This document shows, one piece after another, positions 5,488 to 13,504 of a stretch of 14,360 bases of DNA. This stretch comes from DAOUFU01 sp034429275 (lineage in GTDB: Bacteria; Chloroflexota; Anaerolineae; Aggregatilineales; Aggregatilineaceae), in NCBI GenBank assembly GCA_034429275.1, contig DAOUFU010000024.1, positions 1-14,360 on the forward strand. The letters are read 5' to 3'. A program made the translations under genes and the position numbers. The notes under the pieces are model-generated. The model had not been told where the DNA came from, did no database searches, and saw nothing but the letters and a program-made list of their open reading frames with translations. The first letter of the stretch is position 1. Each line of letters starts with the position of its first letter.

Positions 5488-6840
5488 ATGGCTAAGCGTT
5501 TGACTTTGATCAGCCTGTTAGTGGTCCTCACCGTCATGGCGCTGGTCTTCTCGGTTTCCGCGCGGAGCCTGGAAGCCCAGGACGCCACCCCGGTCCCGAC
5601 CAATACCCCCGTCGTGATTGGTACCGGCGGCGGCATCGAGATCTCGTTCTGGAACGGCCTGACCGGTTCGGACGGCGTGACCCTCAACGAAATGCTGGCC
5701 AAGTTCGCTGAAGAGAATCCCGGCATCTCTGTGACGGTCGAAATGATCGCCTGGGCCACCCTGTATCAGAAGCTCCAGACGGCGTTCGTGGCCGGCACCG
5801 AGCCGGATGTCTTCCTGCTCCACGCCTCTGAAATCCCGATGTTCGGCGTCTTCGGCGTGCTGCGCGACATGGGCGATCAGTATACCTCCGGTGGTGGCTG
5901 GCTCCCCGATGATGACATCTCGGCAACCACCATGGAAGGCATGATCTACGAAGGCAAGATCTACGGTATCCCGCTGGACAACCATGGCCGCGGCCTGTGG
6001 ATCAACCTGGATATGTTCGAGAAGGCCGGTATCGACACCGATCCCGCTTCTCAGCCGACCACCTATGAAGGCTGGGTCGAACTGTTCCAGAAACTGACGC
6101 TGGATGCCAATGGCAACAACGCCCTGTCGCCCGACTTCGACCCCGAAAATGTGGTCCAGTGGGGTTACACTGTGGGTGAGTGGCCCAACGTGAACTTCAT
6201 TGCCGGTCTGTATCAGGAAGGCGGTTCGTTCCTGAGCGAAGATGGCAAGAAAGTGACCGTCAATTCCGAGGCTGGTATCACCGCGCTGCAGAAGCAGGTT
6301 GACCTGGTCTACAAGTATCATGTCTCGCCGCCCGCGGCTGGCTTCGACACCTGGCAGGGCTTCGGCGCTGGCACGGTTGCCGTGCTGCCCACCGGCACCT
6401 GGTACCGCAACCAGTCCCTGCTGCAGACAGACATCCGCAGCACCGCCTGGCCCAACTGGCAGTTTGGCCCCAAGAAGGCCACCTGGTTTGGCGCTCACAC
6501 CTTCATGGTTCCCACCAGCACCACCGGCGAGAAACTGGATGCCGAGCTGGCCATGATCAAGTGGGTCAGCGAGCACCAGGTTGACTGGGCCGCTTCCGGC
6601 CAGGTGCCTGCTCGCCTGTCGGCTCAGGCCGCGCTCGACCCGGTGAACTACTACTCGAACGTGCTGCTCGGCAAGACCTTCGCGGAATATGGCGTCCAGG
6701 ATCCCCGGACTACCGTGACGCAGGAAATGCTCGCTTACCTCGACTCTGAGCTGAGCGCTGCGCTCAACGGCATGAAGACCCCCGAGCAGGCCCTGAACGA
6801 CGCGGCAGAACGTATGCAGGAAGCGCTCGATCGCGGCTAA
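5488..6840 (+). CDS. ABC sugar-binding protein (solute-binding family 1)
   Basis: 450 residues. A Sec signal peptide spans residues 1 to about 25 (MAKR, a hydrophobic stretch, then VSA|R); there is no lipobox cysteine, so it is probably not a lipoprotein. A Thr/Pro-rich linker (about 33-45) precedes the mature domain. The opening IEISFWNGLTGSDGVTLNEM, the KLQTAFVAGTEPDVFLL segment and GVLPTGTWYRN-like motif (AVLPTGTWYRNQ) are typical of family 1 sugar-binding proteins (SBP_bac_1). It should capture arabinose or arabino-oligosaccharides outside the membrane; the substrate is inferred from the GH51 and GH43 neighbours, not from the protein itself. AGGAGA lies 6 nt before the ATG. It is the first gene of the operon, after a strong promoter and a likely operator. 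The hairpin that follows it would keep its mRNA more abundant than that of the permeases. Length and motifs appear complete. Confidence 0.93.
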   Translation: MAKRLTLISLLVVLTVMALVFSVSARSLEAQDATPVPTNTPVVIGTGGGIEISFWNGLTGSDGVTLNEMLAKFAEENPGISVTVEMIAWATLYQKLQTAFVAGTEPDVFLLHASEIPMFGVFGVLRDMGDQYTSGGGWLPDDDISATTMEGMIYEGKIYGIPLDNHGRGLWINLDMFEKAGIDTDPASQPTTYEGWVELFQKLTLDANGNNALSPDFDPENVVQWGYTVGEWPNVNFIAGLYQEGGSFLSEDGKKVTVNSEAGITALQKQVDLVYKYHVSPPAAGFDTWQGFGAGTVAVLPTGTWYRNQSLLQTDIRSTAWPNWQFGPKKATWFGAHTFMVPTSTTGEKLDAELAMIKWVSEHQVDWAASGQVPARLSAQAALDPVNYYSNVLLGKTFAEYGVQDPRTTVTQEMLAYLDSELSAALNGMKTPEQALNDAAERMQEALDRG

Positions 6841-6868
6841 CGGTCGCGCTGCAAACTCTGGTAAGACC

Positions 6869-6899
6869 ATGTGGGGCGGATCGCCGATCTGCCCCACAT
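6869..6899 (+). terminator. Strong hairpin after the binding-protein gene (attenuator)
   Basis: ATGTGGGGC and GCCCCACAT form 9 pairs, continued by a G-T and GATC/GATC around a 3-nt loop GCC: 14 pairs in all. It is followed by CCTTCTTG rather than a T-run, so it would act as a leaky terminator or 3'-end protector. This is common after binding-protein genes of ABC operons, where the binding protein is needed in excess. Confidence 0.6.
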
Positions 6900-7035
6900 C
6901 CTTCTTGACATCGCCGTGCGGATGATGTGGATCGCGGCACTCCATTACTAACAAAAAAGCATATATCGCCGTCTATTCTTCATGGGGATGGATCAAGCGA
7001 CTTTCTGAGGCATTTTGAAGAGGACAAGTGAGCGT

Positions 7036-7965
7036 ATGTTTAACATCAATGCGCGGCTGGCCAGGCCCAGATGGCTCCCCCATTTCTCTGTCAGCCTGAA
7101 GACCAGGGAGGTGATTGTGGCCTATCTTTTCCTGGCCCCCTTCCTGAGCTTCTTCTCGGTATTCTTCGTTCGTGCCGTCATCTCAGCCATCAACATCAGC
7201 TTCTATAACTGGCGGCTCTTGCGCCCTGCACGGCCTTATATCGGCCTGGACAACTACCGCGAGCTGATGCGCGACGACGTGTGGTGGACCGCCCTTCAGA
7301 ACACATTTACATTTACGATTATTACGGTGATTGGGACTACCGTCGTGGCACTGGCGGCAGCGCTCGCCGTCACTCAGCGCATTCGTGGCGGGGGGTTCTT
7401 CCGCGTCCTGCTCTATATCCCCTCGTTGCTCTCGGTAGGTGCGGTCGGTCTCGTCTGGGTCTGGCTGCTCAGCACCCAGTTCGGCGGCATCAACTATGGC
7501 CTGAGCTTCTTGGGAATCAAGCCGATCAACTGGCTGGGAGACCCGAAATTGGTGTTACATGCCCTCAGCCTGACGACGGGCTGGTGGGGGTTCGGCTTCC
7601 CCATGCTGATCTTCATCGCTGGCTTGCAGGGTATCCCCGAACACCTGTATGAAGCCGCCCGGATCGACGGGGCCAATTCCTGGCAGGTTCTGTTCCGCAT
7701 CACCCTTCCCCTGCTGCGCCCCACCATCCTGTTTGTGACGGTCACCGGCGTGATCGCCCAGTTCCAGGTCTTTGGGCAGCCCTATATTATGACAGGCGGC
7801 GGACCAGGCCGCGCATCGTACACGGCGATCTATTACCTGTATCAGGCTGCATGGGTCGCTTTCCGTATGGGCTACGGTGCGGCTGTCGCCGTGAGTATTG
7901 CGGCCATCATTGCCGTGATCACCGCCGTCCAATTCCTGGTTATTAGCCGCCGTGTTGAGTACTAA
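7036..7965 (+). CDS. ABC sugar permease, MalF/UgpA type
   Basis: 309 residues from ATG 7036, which has AGGA 11 nt upstream. A TTG at 7015, seven codons earlier, is a possible longer start, with GAGG only 4 nt before it. The protein is a polytopic inner-membrane subunit with six predicted helices (about 27-55, 90-115, 122-147, 178-200, 230-250, 278-303). The EAA loop that docks the ATPase is at 206-230: EAARIDGA, then ITLPLLRPT. It pairs with the next gene product to form the channel for the arabino-oligosaccharide importer. It follows the binding-protein gene after a 195-nt gap that holds a hairpin, and precedes the second permease by 14 nt. No ATPase gene is nearby, so a shared ATPase is likely. 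Family call is firm; substrate is by context. Confidence 0.92.
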   Translation: MFNINARLARPRWLPHFSVSLKTREVIVAYLFLAPFLSFFSVFFVRAVISAINISFYNWRLLRPARPYIGLDNYRELMRDDVWWTALQNTFTFTIITVIGTTVVALAAALAVTQRIRGGGFFRVLLYIPSLLSVGAVGLVWVWLLSTQFGGINYGLSFLGIKPINWLGDPKLVLHALSLTTGWWGFGFPMLIFIAGLQGIPEHLYEAARIDGANSWQVLFRITLPLLRPTILFVTVTGVIAQFQVFGQPYIMTGGGPGRASYTAIYYLYQAAWVAFRMGYGAAVAVSIAAIIAVITAVQFLVISRRVEY

Positions 7966-7979
7966 AAGGGGATCACGCC

Positions 7980-8864
7980 ATGAACTCCGCCAACACCAGT
8001 TCCCTCAATAAAGCTTTCGACTTTATCAGGGGCACTTCCCTGTACAAGCATTTTGTGGCCTACACCTTCCTGATCTTGCTGTCGGCATTCGTGCTGTTCC
8101 CGTTAGTGATCGCGGTGTCGCAGTCCTTTATGACCAACCAGGAAGTCAACCGCTGGCCACCCAAAGTCATCCCCACCGAGCCGACGATCGAGTCCTATCG
8201 GACCGTGCTGACCCAGCAGGACCTCCGGCTCGACCTGTGGCTGCGGAACAGTTTGATCGCGGCAAGCGGCTATACCATCGCGGTGTTGATCCTCTGCGCG
8301 CCGGCGGCTTATGCGTTTGCACGACTGCGCTTCCCTGGAAACAAGATTCTGTTTGGCATCCTGCTGGCGACCATCATGGTCCCTGGGCAGGTGACTCTGA
8401 TTCCCAACTTCCTGCTCATGCGAGACCTGAAATGGCTGGACACCTACTACGCGCTGGTGTTCCCTGGCGCGGCCAATGTGTTCGGCGTATTCCTGCTGCG
8501 CCAGTTCTTCATGCAGATCCCGCAAGAGTTGGAAGAAGCCGCCGTGTTGGACGGTGCCGGTTACTTCGGACGCTTCCGGCATGTGATCCTGCCGCTCTCC
8601 ACCAACGCGCTGACGGCGCTGGGCATCTTTGTCTTCCTCGGCCACTACAATGACCTGTTCTGGCCGATCATCGTCACGAGCAGTCTGGAATCCCGCACGT
8701 TGCCGGTTGGTCTGTCGATTCTCAACCAGTCCTATGCCGGCCAATACCGCCCGATGATCCTGGCCGGTGCTGTCTTGTCCAGCCTGCCAATCCTGATCGT
8801 CTATATCATCTTCCAACGCCGGATCATCAAGGGTGTCGTGCTCACCGGGATGGGTGGACGCTAA
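7980..8864 (+). CDS. ABC sugar permease, MalG/UgpE type
   Basis: 294 residues with six predicted membrane helices (about 25-50, 90-115, 122-143, 155-178, 208-230, 258-278). The EAA loop is at 186-206: EAAVLDGAG, then HVILPLS. The LRFPGNK segment before helix 3 and the C-terminal KGVVLTGMGG ending are characteristic of this CUT1 subfamily. It forms a heterodimer with the preceding permease. Only 14 nt separate the two genes, so they are almost certainly cotranscribed and translated together; the SD-like AGGGGA lies within that gap. Imported sugar is presumably an arabino-oligosaccharide, given the cytoplasmic arabinofuranosidase encoded next. Confidence 0.93.
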   Translation: MNSANTSSLNKAFDFIRGTSLYKHFVAYTFLILLSAFVLFPLVIAVSQSFMTNQEVNRWPPKVIPTEPTIESYRTVLTQQDLRLDLWLRNSLIAASGYTIAVLILCAPAAYAFARLRFPGNKILFGILLATIMVPGQVTLIPNFLLMRDLKWLDTYYALVFPGAANVFGVFLLRQFFMQIPQELEEAAVLDGAGYFGRFRHVILPLSTNALTALGIFVFLGHYNDLFWPIIVTSSLESRTLPVGLSILNQSYAGQYRPMILAGAVLSSLPILIVYIIFQRRIIKGVVLTGMGGR

Positions 8865-8940
8865 CCGCTGCGCGCCGATGCACCGGGGGCGTGATCACCC
8901 GCTCGACGAGGAGTTTTACCAGACCAATCGATCGTTCTTT

Positions 8941-8979
8941 GCAGGCGCGAAAGACCGCTGATGGTAGTGGTACGCCTGC
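8941..8979 (+). other. Inverted repeat between permease and GH51 genes
   Basis: GCAGGCG (8941-8947) and CGCCTGC (8973-8979) can pair across a 25-nt loop. There is no T-run. A second small dyad, GTGATCAC, lies near 8891-8898. I see no promoter in the 166-nt gap, so the GH51 gene is probably expressed from upstream. Confidence 0.35.
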
Positions 8980-9030
8980 TGCCCGGTCAATTTTTGGACA
9001 GATACTTACCTAACCTACGAGGTGACTCGA

Positions 9031-10542
9031 ATGGCTCATTCTCAATCCGCCCATATTTACCTGGATACCAACCGCGTGATCAGCCCAATCTCGCCGCTGG
9101 TCTTCAGTGGCTTTGTCGAGCACATGGGGCGCGCAGTCTATGAAGGAATTTACGATCCCGCTTCGCCCCATGCCGACGAGCGCGGCCTGCGGAAAGACGT
9201 TATGGCGGTGCTGCGCGAAATGAACTACCGCCTGATGCGGTATCCCGGTGGTAACTTCCTCAGTGGCTACCGCTGGCTAGATGGTGTCGGCCCGCGCGAT
9301 CAGCGCCCACGCCGCCGCGACCTGGCCTGGCGCTCGATCGAGACCAACCAGTTTGGCACTAACGAGTTCATGGAATTCTGCAAAGCCATCAACACCCAGC
9401 CAATGTTAGCAGTCAACCTGGGGACCGGCACCATTCAGGATGCCGCTAACCTGGTCGAATACTGCAACGCGCCGGTTGGCACGCAATACGCCGATCTGCG
9501 GGCCGCACATGGCTACCCCGAACCACACAATGTCAAGTACTGGTGCCTGGGTAATGAAATGGACGGCCCCTGGCAGATCGGCCACCTCGAAGCCGATGAG
9601 TATGGGCGGAAAGCACGTGAAGCAGCCAAGATGCTGCGCTGGCACGATCGTGATCTCAAGCTAATCCTGTGTGGTTCGTCGTCGAACAGGATGCCCACCT
9701 ATCCTGAATGGGATCGCGTGGCACTCGAACTGTGCTGGGAACTGGTGGACTATCACTCCATGCACTATTACGCGAACAACCACGACAACGACACGGCCAG
9801 CTACCTGGCCTACGCCGCCGAGTTCGAGAATTTTGTCGATGCGCTGACCGGTGTTTTGCGCTACGTCAAAGCCAAGCAGCGCTCGAAACACGATGTCTAC
9901 CTGTCGTGGGATGAATGGAATGTATGGTACAAAGCGGCCCGCCCGGTCGATATGGATGGCCAATGGACCGAAGCGCCGCATCTTTCCGAGGAACTCTATA
10001 ACCTCGAAGATGCGCTGGTGGTTGCCCAGTGGATGAACGTCTTCCTGCGCAAGGCCGACGTGGTGAAGATCGCCTGTGTCGCGCAGATCGTCAACGTGAT
10101 CTCGCCCCTGTGGACAACCCGCGACGCTGTGCTCAAGCACACCACCTTCTACCCGTTCGTGCTGTTCAGCAAGCTGGCATCGGGGGCCGCGCTCGACGTT
10201 GCGGTGAAAAGCCCGCTCTACTCCACCGCCAAATATGGCGACATGCCGCTGCTGGATGTCTCAGCATCTTATGACGAGGCCACCAACGCCCACGCGATCT
10301 TCATCGTCAACCGCAGCCAGACCGAAAGCCTGCCCGTTGAGCTGCACTGGCAAGATCGTGCGCCAAAGTCTATCAGCGCTGTATACCAGCTTGCGGGCAC
10401 CGATCCTAAAGCAGCGAATACGTTCGAGAATCCCAATAACATCACGACGGTCAAGGTGGCCGCCCCTGCCGTGAATGACGGCCACGCGACGCTGGTCGTG
10501 CCGCCGCTTTCTTTCACGGCTGTCGAGGCGCATCTCGCCTGA
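9031..10542 (+). CDS. abfA: Intracellular alpha-L-arabinofuranosidase, GH51
   Basis: 503 residues. It removes terminal alpha-L-arabinofuranosyl units from imported arabino-oligosaccharides by a retaining mechanism. It has no signal peptide, so it acts in the cytoplasm. Residues about 1-375 form the (beta/alpha)8 barrel and the remainder a beta-sandwich. The acid/base is E176 (WCLGNEMDGPWQ) and the nucleophile E295 (LSWDEWNVWY), almost the same numbers as in the Geobacillus enzyme (E175, E294). The early motif RYPGGNFLSGYRW and the NLGTGT segment are also diagnostic of GH51. ATG 9031 is chosen because GAGGTGA lies about 6 nt upstream; GTG 9022 overlaps that site. It follows the permeases in the same direction and precedes the secreted GH43 gene. 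Length is normal for the family and no key residue is missing. Xylo- or arabinoxylan-derived substrates remain possible. Confidence 0.95.
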   Translation: MAHSQSAHIYLDTNRVISPISPLVFSGFVEHMGRAVYEGIYDPASPHADERGLRKDVMAVLREMNYRLMRYPGGNFLSGYRWLDGVGPRDQRPRRRDLAWRSIETNQFGTNEFMEFCKAINTQPMLAVNLGTGTIQDAANLVEYCNAPVGTQYADLRAAHGYPEPHNVKYWCLGNEMDGPWQIGHLEADEYGRKAREAAKMLRWHDRDLKLILCGSSSNRMPTYPEWDRVALELCWELVDYHSMHYYANNHDNDTASYLAYAAEFENFVDALTGVLRYVKAKQRSKHDVYLSWDEWNVWYKAARPVDMDGQWTEAPHLSEELYNLEDALVVAQWMNVFLRKADVVKIACVAQIVNVISPLWTTRDAVLKHTTFYPFVLFSKLASGAALDVAVKSPLYSTAKYGDMPLLDVSASYDEATNAHAIFIVNRSQTESLPVELHWQDRAPKSISAVYQLAGTDPKAANTFENPNNITTVKVAAPAVNDGHATLVVPPLSFTAVEAHLA

Positions 10543-10563
10543 CCCATACCAGCGTAGGCAGAC

Positions 10564-10601
10564 TCCGGCTGCCGTGTAGCTGAGCTGTCCCGGCAGCCGG
10601 A
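10564..10601 (+). other. Intercistronic hairpin before the secreted GH43 gene
   Basis: Perfect 11-nt arms TCCGGCTGCCG (10564-10574) and CGGCAGCCGGA (10591-10601) with a 16-nt loop. No T-run follows, so it is better read as an mRNA-stabilising or attenuating hairpin than as a terminator. Confidence 0.55.
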
Positions 10602-10626
10602 AGTACCGGATAGGCGAATAGACTTC

Positions 10627-12156
10627 ATGAACAGACAGCGTTTTTGGCGATTTTTCCTGGTGGCACTGGTGATGGTGATCACCGCCCCACTGACGGCTTC
10701 CGGCGTCTCGCACGGTCAATCCGGCGAAGGTGAGCCGGGCGTGCTGCGCAATCCCCTGCTGGCCTATGGCGGCGCGGACCCCTGGCTGGAATATTACGAC
10801 GGCAATTATTACCTTGCGACCACCACCTGGGCTTCTGAATGGACCATGCGCAAGTCCCCCACACTGGCCGGGTTGAAAACCGCCGAGCCGGTGCGGATCT
10901 ACTTTGAAACAGATCCTTCGCGCTGCTGCAACTTTTGGGCACCGGAGTTTCGCCTGTTGGAAGGGCCAAACGGCCCGCGCTGGTATTTTTACTACAGCGC
11001 CGGGGTGTGGGGAACCTACGATTTCCAGCGAAGTTATGTGCTGGAAAGTGAAGGCCTGGACCCGATGGGGCCGTATACCTTCAAGGGCCGAATCTTCGAC
11101 CCCAACAACGACGCCTGGTCGATTGACGGCAGTGTGCTTCAGCTCAACGGCTCGCTCTATTTCCTGTTCTCGGCCTTCCAGCGTGGGCTGCAGTCCCTGT
11201 TTATCGCGCCCATGAGCAACCCCTGGACCATCAGCGGAGAGCGCGTGCTGCTTTCCCAGCCGGAGTTTCCCTGGGAAGCTCAAAGTGGATGGGTGAACGA
11301 GGGGCCGGTCGCGCTTCAGCACGGCGACGACACCTTCATCATCTACTCGGCCAGCGCGTGCTCAGGCCCCGATTATAAGCTTGGAATGCTGCGCTACCTG
11401 GGCGGCGATCCGCTCAACCCTGACTCATGGGAGAAATCCACCGAACCCGTCTTCCAACGCTCGGACGAAAACGGGGTCTTTGCCCCCGGTCACAATGGCT
11501 TCTTCAAATCGCCGGATGGTACCGAAGACTGGATCGTGTATCATGCCAACTTCACGGCAGAAGGGGCCTGCGATGGACGGCGCAGTACCCGCGTCCAGAA
11601 GATCAACTGGAAGGAAGACGGCACCCCGGACTTTGGCGTGCCGGTCTCAACGACCGAGGTGATCGCTGCGCCCTCCGGCGACATGGGCATCGACCCACTG
11701 CCCGACAATGTGCGCCCGGTTTATTCACGACTCAAAGTCTACAGCTACGCCAACGCTTATCTTCGTCACATGAATTTTATGGTGCGCGCCGATTCGTCTA
11801 TCGCGCCGGTCGCGGACTCCGAATTCCTGGTCGTGCCGGGGTTGGCCGATCCGGAGGCGGTCTCGGTTGTGTCGCGCAACTTCCCTGGGTTCTACCTGCG
11901 CCAGCAGAACAACGCCATCGTGCTAACGCCGGATGACAACTCGGAGAATTACCGGGCAGATGCCACCTGGAACATCCTGCCCGGCCTGGCCGATGAAAGC
12001 TGGATCAGCCTGGAATCCTACAGCCAGCCCGGTATGGTGATGGGCCAGCGGTTGGGGATTATCGCGCTGGTCGATCGGGCACAAATCGACACCGACCGGG
12101 AACGCGGCGATGCCACCTTCCTGATCGTACAAGAGGATGGCGCGCCCACCCAATAA
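10627..12156 (+). CDS. Secreted GH43 arabinanase/arabinofuranosidase with AbfB (CBM42-type) domain
   Basis: 509 residues. A Sec signal peptide covers about 1-24 (MNRQRFWRF, hydrophobic core, then TAS). The GH43 five-bladed propeller runs to about residue 350. Its catalytic triad is visible: D51 in GGADPWLEYYDG (base), D167 in WSIDGSVLQ (pKa modulator) and E225 in VNEGPVAL (acid). From about 364 to the end is an AbfB-type domain, recognisable from YANAYLRHMNFMVRAD, then FLVVPGLADPEAVSV and NFPGFYLRQQNN; such CBM42 domains bind arabinofuranosyl side chains. The enzyme would act outside the cell on arabinan or arabinoxylan and feed the importer. It lies last in the plus-strand operon and faces the second GH43 gene across a shared terminator. 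The SD is weak. Whether it is exo- or endo-acting cannot be told from sequence reading; a GH43 exo-arabinofuranosidase is my preference. Confidence 0.9.
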   Translation: MNRQRFWRFFLVALVMVITAPLTASGVSHGQSGEGEPGVLRNPLLAYGGADPWLEYYDGNYYLATTTWASEWTMRKSPTLAGLKTAEPVRIYFETDPSRCCNFWAPEFRLLEGPNGPRWYFYYSAGVWGTYDFQRSYVLESEGLDPMGPYTFKGRIFDPNNDAWSIDGSVLQLNGSLYFLFSAFQRGLQSLFIAPMSNPWTISGERVLLSQPEFPWEAQSGWVNEGPVALQHGDDTFIIYSASACSGPDYKLGMLRYLGGDPLNPDSWEKSTEPVFQRSDENGVFAPGHNGFFKSPDGTEDWIVYHANFTAEGACDGRRSTRVQKINWKEDGTPDFGVPVSTTEVIAAPSGDMGIDPLPDNVRPVYSRLKVYSYANAYLRHMNFMVRADSSIAPVADSEFLVVPGLADPEAVSVVSRNFPGFYLRQQNNAIVLTPDDNSENYRADATWNILPGLADESWISLESYSQPGMVMGQRLGIIALVDRAQIDTDRERGDATFLIVQEDGAPTQ

Positions 12157-12164
12157 AAGTGAAA

Positions 12165-12194
12165 AGTACGGGGACAGCGCGCTGCCCCCGTACT
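12165..12194. terminator. Bidirectional terminator between convergent GH43 genes
   Basis: AGTACGGGG (12165-12173) pairs with CCCCGTACT (12186-12194), continued by CAGC/GCTG inside. On the minus strand it is followed by CTTTTCACTTTT, making it a good terminator for the minus-strand GH43 gene. On the plus strand the T-run is poor, so stopping may be less complete. Confidence 0.75.
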
Positions 12195-12229
12195 GCTTAT
12201 GTCTGGTGATGTCTGGAATACGATACCCG

Positions 12230-13249
12230 CTAAGCTTGTGCCGGCTCAATCGACGGCCAGCCGTCAGAGTCCCACACCAGGGGATCGATACGTAAAGTAG
12301 CCGCACCTTGAAAATTGGCGTCATAGGCGTGATATACGATGTAGTCCACGCCATCGTCTTGCAGAATAGCATTGTGTCCGGGGCCACGATAGCGGTCGGT
12401 CGGGAAGGTCACCTGGGTGCCGCCTCCCGCAACCATATCGACGCCGTCGCGGTCAACATAGGGGCCGGTGACATTCTCGGATCGTCCAACCATGACGCGA
12501 TAGGTGCTGTTCACGCCCTGGCAGCACGAATCGAAGGAGACGAACAGGTAATAGAAATCGCCCTTGCGGATGATAAACGGCGCTTCGACCGCCCCATTAT
12601 TCGTGGTGCGCATCGCTAGCGAGTAGAGCGTGGGGTCTTCTTCTGAAGGCTTGCCGGTCTCATAGTCCAGTCGGCGCATCTTGATGCCGCTCCAGAAGCT
12701 GCCGAAAGCCAGCCAGGGCACGCCGTCAGCATCCAGCACGAGATTCGGATCGATGCAGTTGTAGTTGTCGGCCATAGTGGATTGGACTACCAGGCCCTGA
12801 TCAACCCATTCATAGTTCTCGGCATTGAAGTCAAGCGTAGGGCTGGTCGCCAATCCAATCACCGAGCGGTTCATGCCGAACAGCGAGACCGAGTAATAGA
12901 GATGGAACCGGTCGTTAAAGTAGGAAATATCGGGGGCCCAAAAGTCATTCTGTCCGGGGACGATCTCACGCGCCCAATCGGGCACGCCGGCGAAAACGAC
13001 TGGGGGCAGCCGCAGCTTCCAATTCACCAGATCGGTGGATTTGCGCACCGGAATGCCGGCCCCAGTGCAGAAGAGGTAATAGGTATCCCCTTCTTTGATG
13101 ATGCAGGGGTCGTGGACGGGTGTGATATTCCCGGTGAGTTCTGGGCGTTGATCTTGCGCTCGCGCCATACCCAGCGAGCTTAGGCCGAGACCGGCTCCTA
13201 ACAACAGGCTGGAGCGAACGAACTGGCGGCGAGTTAATGATGGTGGCAT
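12230..13249 (-). CDS. Tat-exported arabinan endo-1,5-alpha-L-arabinosidase, GH43
   Basis: 339 residues from ATG 13249, which has AAGGAG 9 nt upstream; the frame continues to 13387 but that stretch contains the promoter and operator. The N-terminus carries a twin-arginine signal, TRRQFVRSS followed by a hydrophobic run and MARAQ, so it is exported folded. The catalytic residues are D47 (TPVHDPCI, base), D167 (NCIDPNLVLD, pKa modulator) and E222 (VEAPFI, acid); H292 in GPGHN is the usual central metal ligand. The motifs FGSFWSGI and FVSFDSCCQGVNSTY are characteristic of GH43 endo-arabinanases of the AbnA kind. It would cut alpha-1,5-arabinan backbone into oligosaccharides for the importer. The gene is transcribed away from the LacI gene and towards the secreted GH43 gene, from its own promoter with an operator. 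All key residues are present. Confidence 0.93.
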   Translation of the reverse strand: MPPSLTRRQFVRSSLLLGAGLGLSSLGMARAQDQRPELTGNITPVHDPCIIKEGDTYYLFCTGAGIPVRKSTDLVNWKLRLPPVVFAGVPDWAREIVPGQNDFWAPDISYFNDRFHLYYSVSLFGMNRSVIGLATSPTLDFNAENYEWVDQGLVVQSTMADNYNCIDPNLVLDADGVPWLAFGSFWSGIKMRRLDYETGKPSEEDPTLYSLAMRTTNNGAVEAPFIIRKGDFYYLFVSFDSCCQGVNSTYRVMVGRSENVTGPYVDRDGVDMVAGGGTQVTFPTDRYRGPGHNAILQDDGVDYIVYHAYDANFQGAATLRIDPLVWDSDGWPSIEPAQA

Positions 13250-13306
13250 AGGGGCTGCTCCTTCAACTATAGACGAAATATTTGATTGAGTGATCGATCT
13301 AACGTG

Positions 13307-13322
13307 ATGCATACGTATACAT
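13307..13322 (-). promoter_or_regulatory. Candidate LacI-family operator at the endo-arabinanase promoter
   Basis: ATGCATACGTATACAT is a near-perfect dyad (one mismatched base pair) with a central CG. It starts 3 nt downstream of the predicted -10 and covers the transcription start, a typical blocking position. The related element at the transport promoter supports it. Confidence 0.65.
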
Positions 13323-13325
13323 AGT

Positions 13326-13354
13326 AGTATAAGTGCACTTCGACCGCTTGTCGA
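13326..13354 (-). promoter_or_regulatory. Promoter of the endo-arabinanase gene
   Basis: On the minus strand TCGACA (13354-13349), a 17-nt spacer and TATACT (13331-13326). Predicted start near 13319, inside the operator, leaving a leader of about 70 nt. Confidence 0.6.
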
Positions 13355-13452
13355 ATCGGCGCGAGTCGGCGATTGATGACCGATCATGTGCTGGCATTCG
13401 GCGTTGTCGATAGTGCATGAATATCCGATATAGATTTAATCGTATAGCGGTA

Positions 13453-13468
13453 TATAATTCGTATGATT
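13453..13468 (+). promoter_or_regulatory. -10 element and possible weak autoregulatory site of the LacI gene
   Basis: TATAAT at 13453-13458 has no good -35 17 nt upstream. The overlapping TATAATTCGTATGATT shares the central CGTATG with the two operators but only 9 of 16 positions overall. Self-regulation is possible, not shown. Confidence 0.35.
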
Positions 13469-13504
13469 TGTACCTAAAGCGGAGTTCATACCAAAGCGAA
13501 TATC

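Noticed and set aside
6905..6910. Perfect TTGACA between binding-protein and permease genes
   Set aside because: The region 16-18 nt downstream (TGGATC and neighbours) is not a plausible -10, so an internal promoter is not supported.
5518..6954. 478-residue minus-strand frame under the sugar-binding protein gene
   Set aside because: Antisense shadow of a GC-rich gene; composition is unnatural (His/Arg/Gly/Asp-rich), and the plus strand encodes a clear binding protein with SD and signal peptide.
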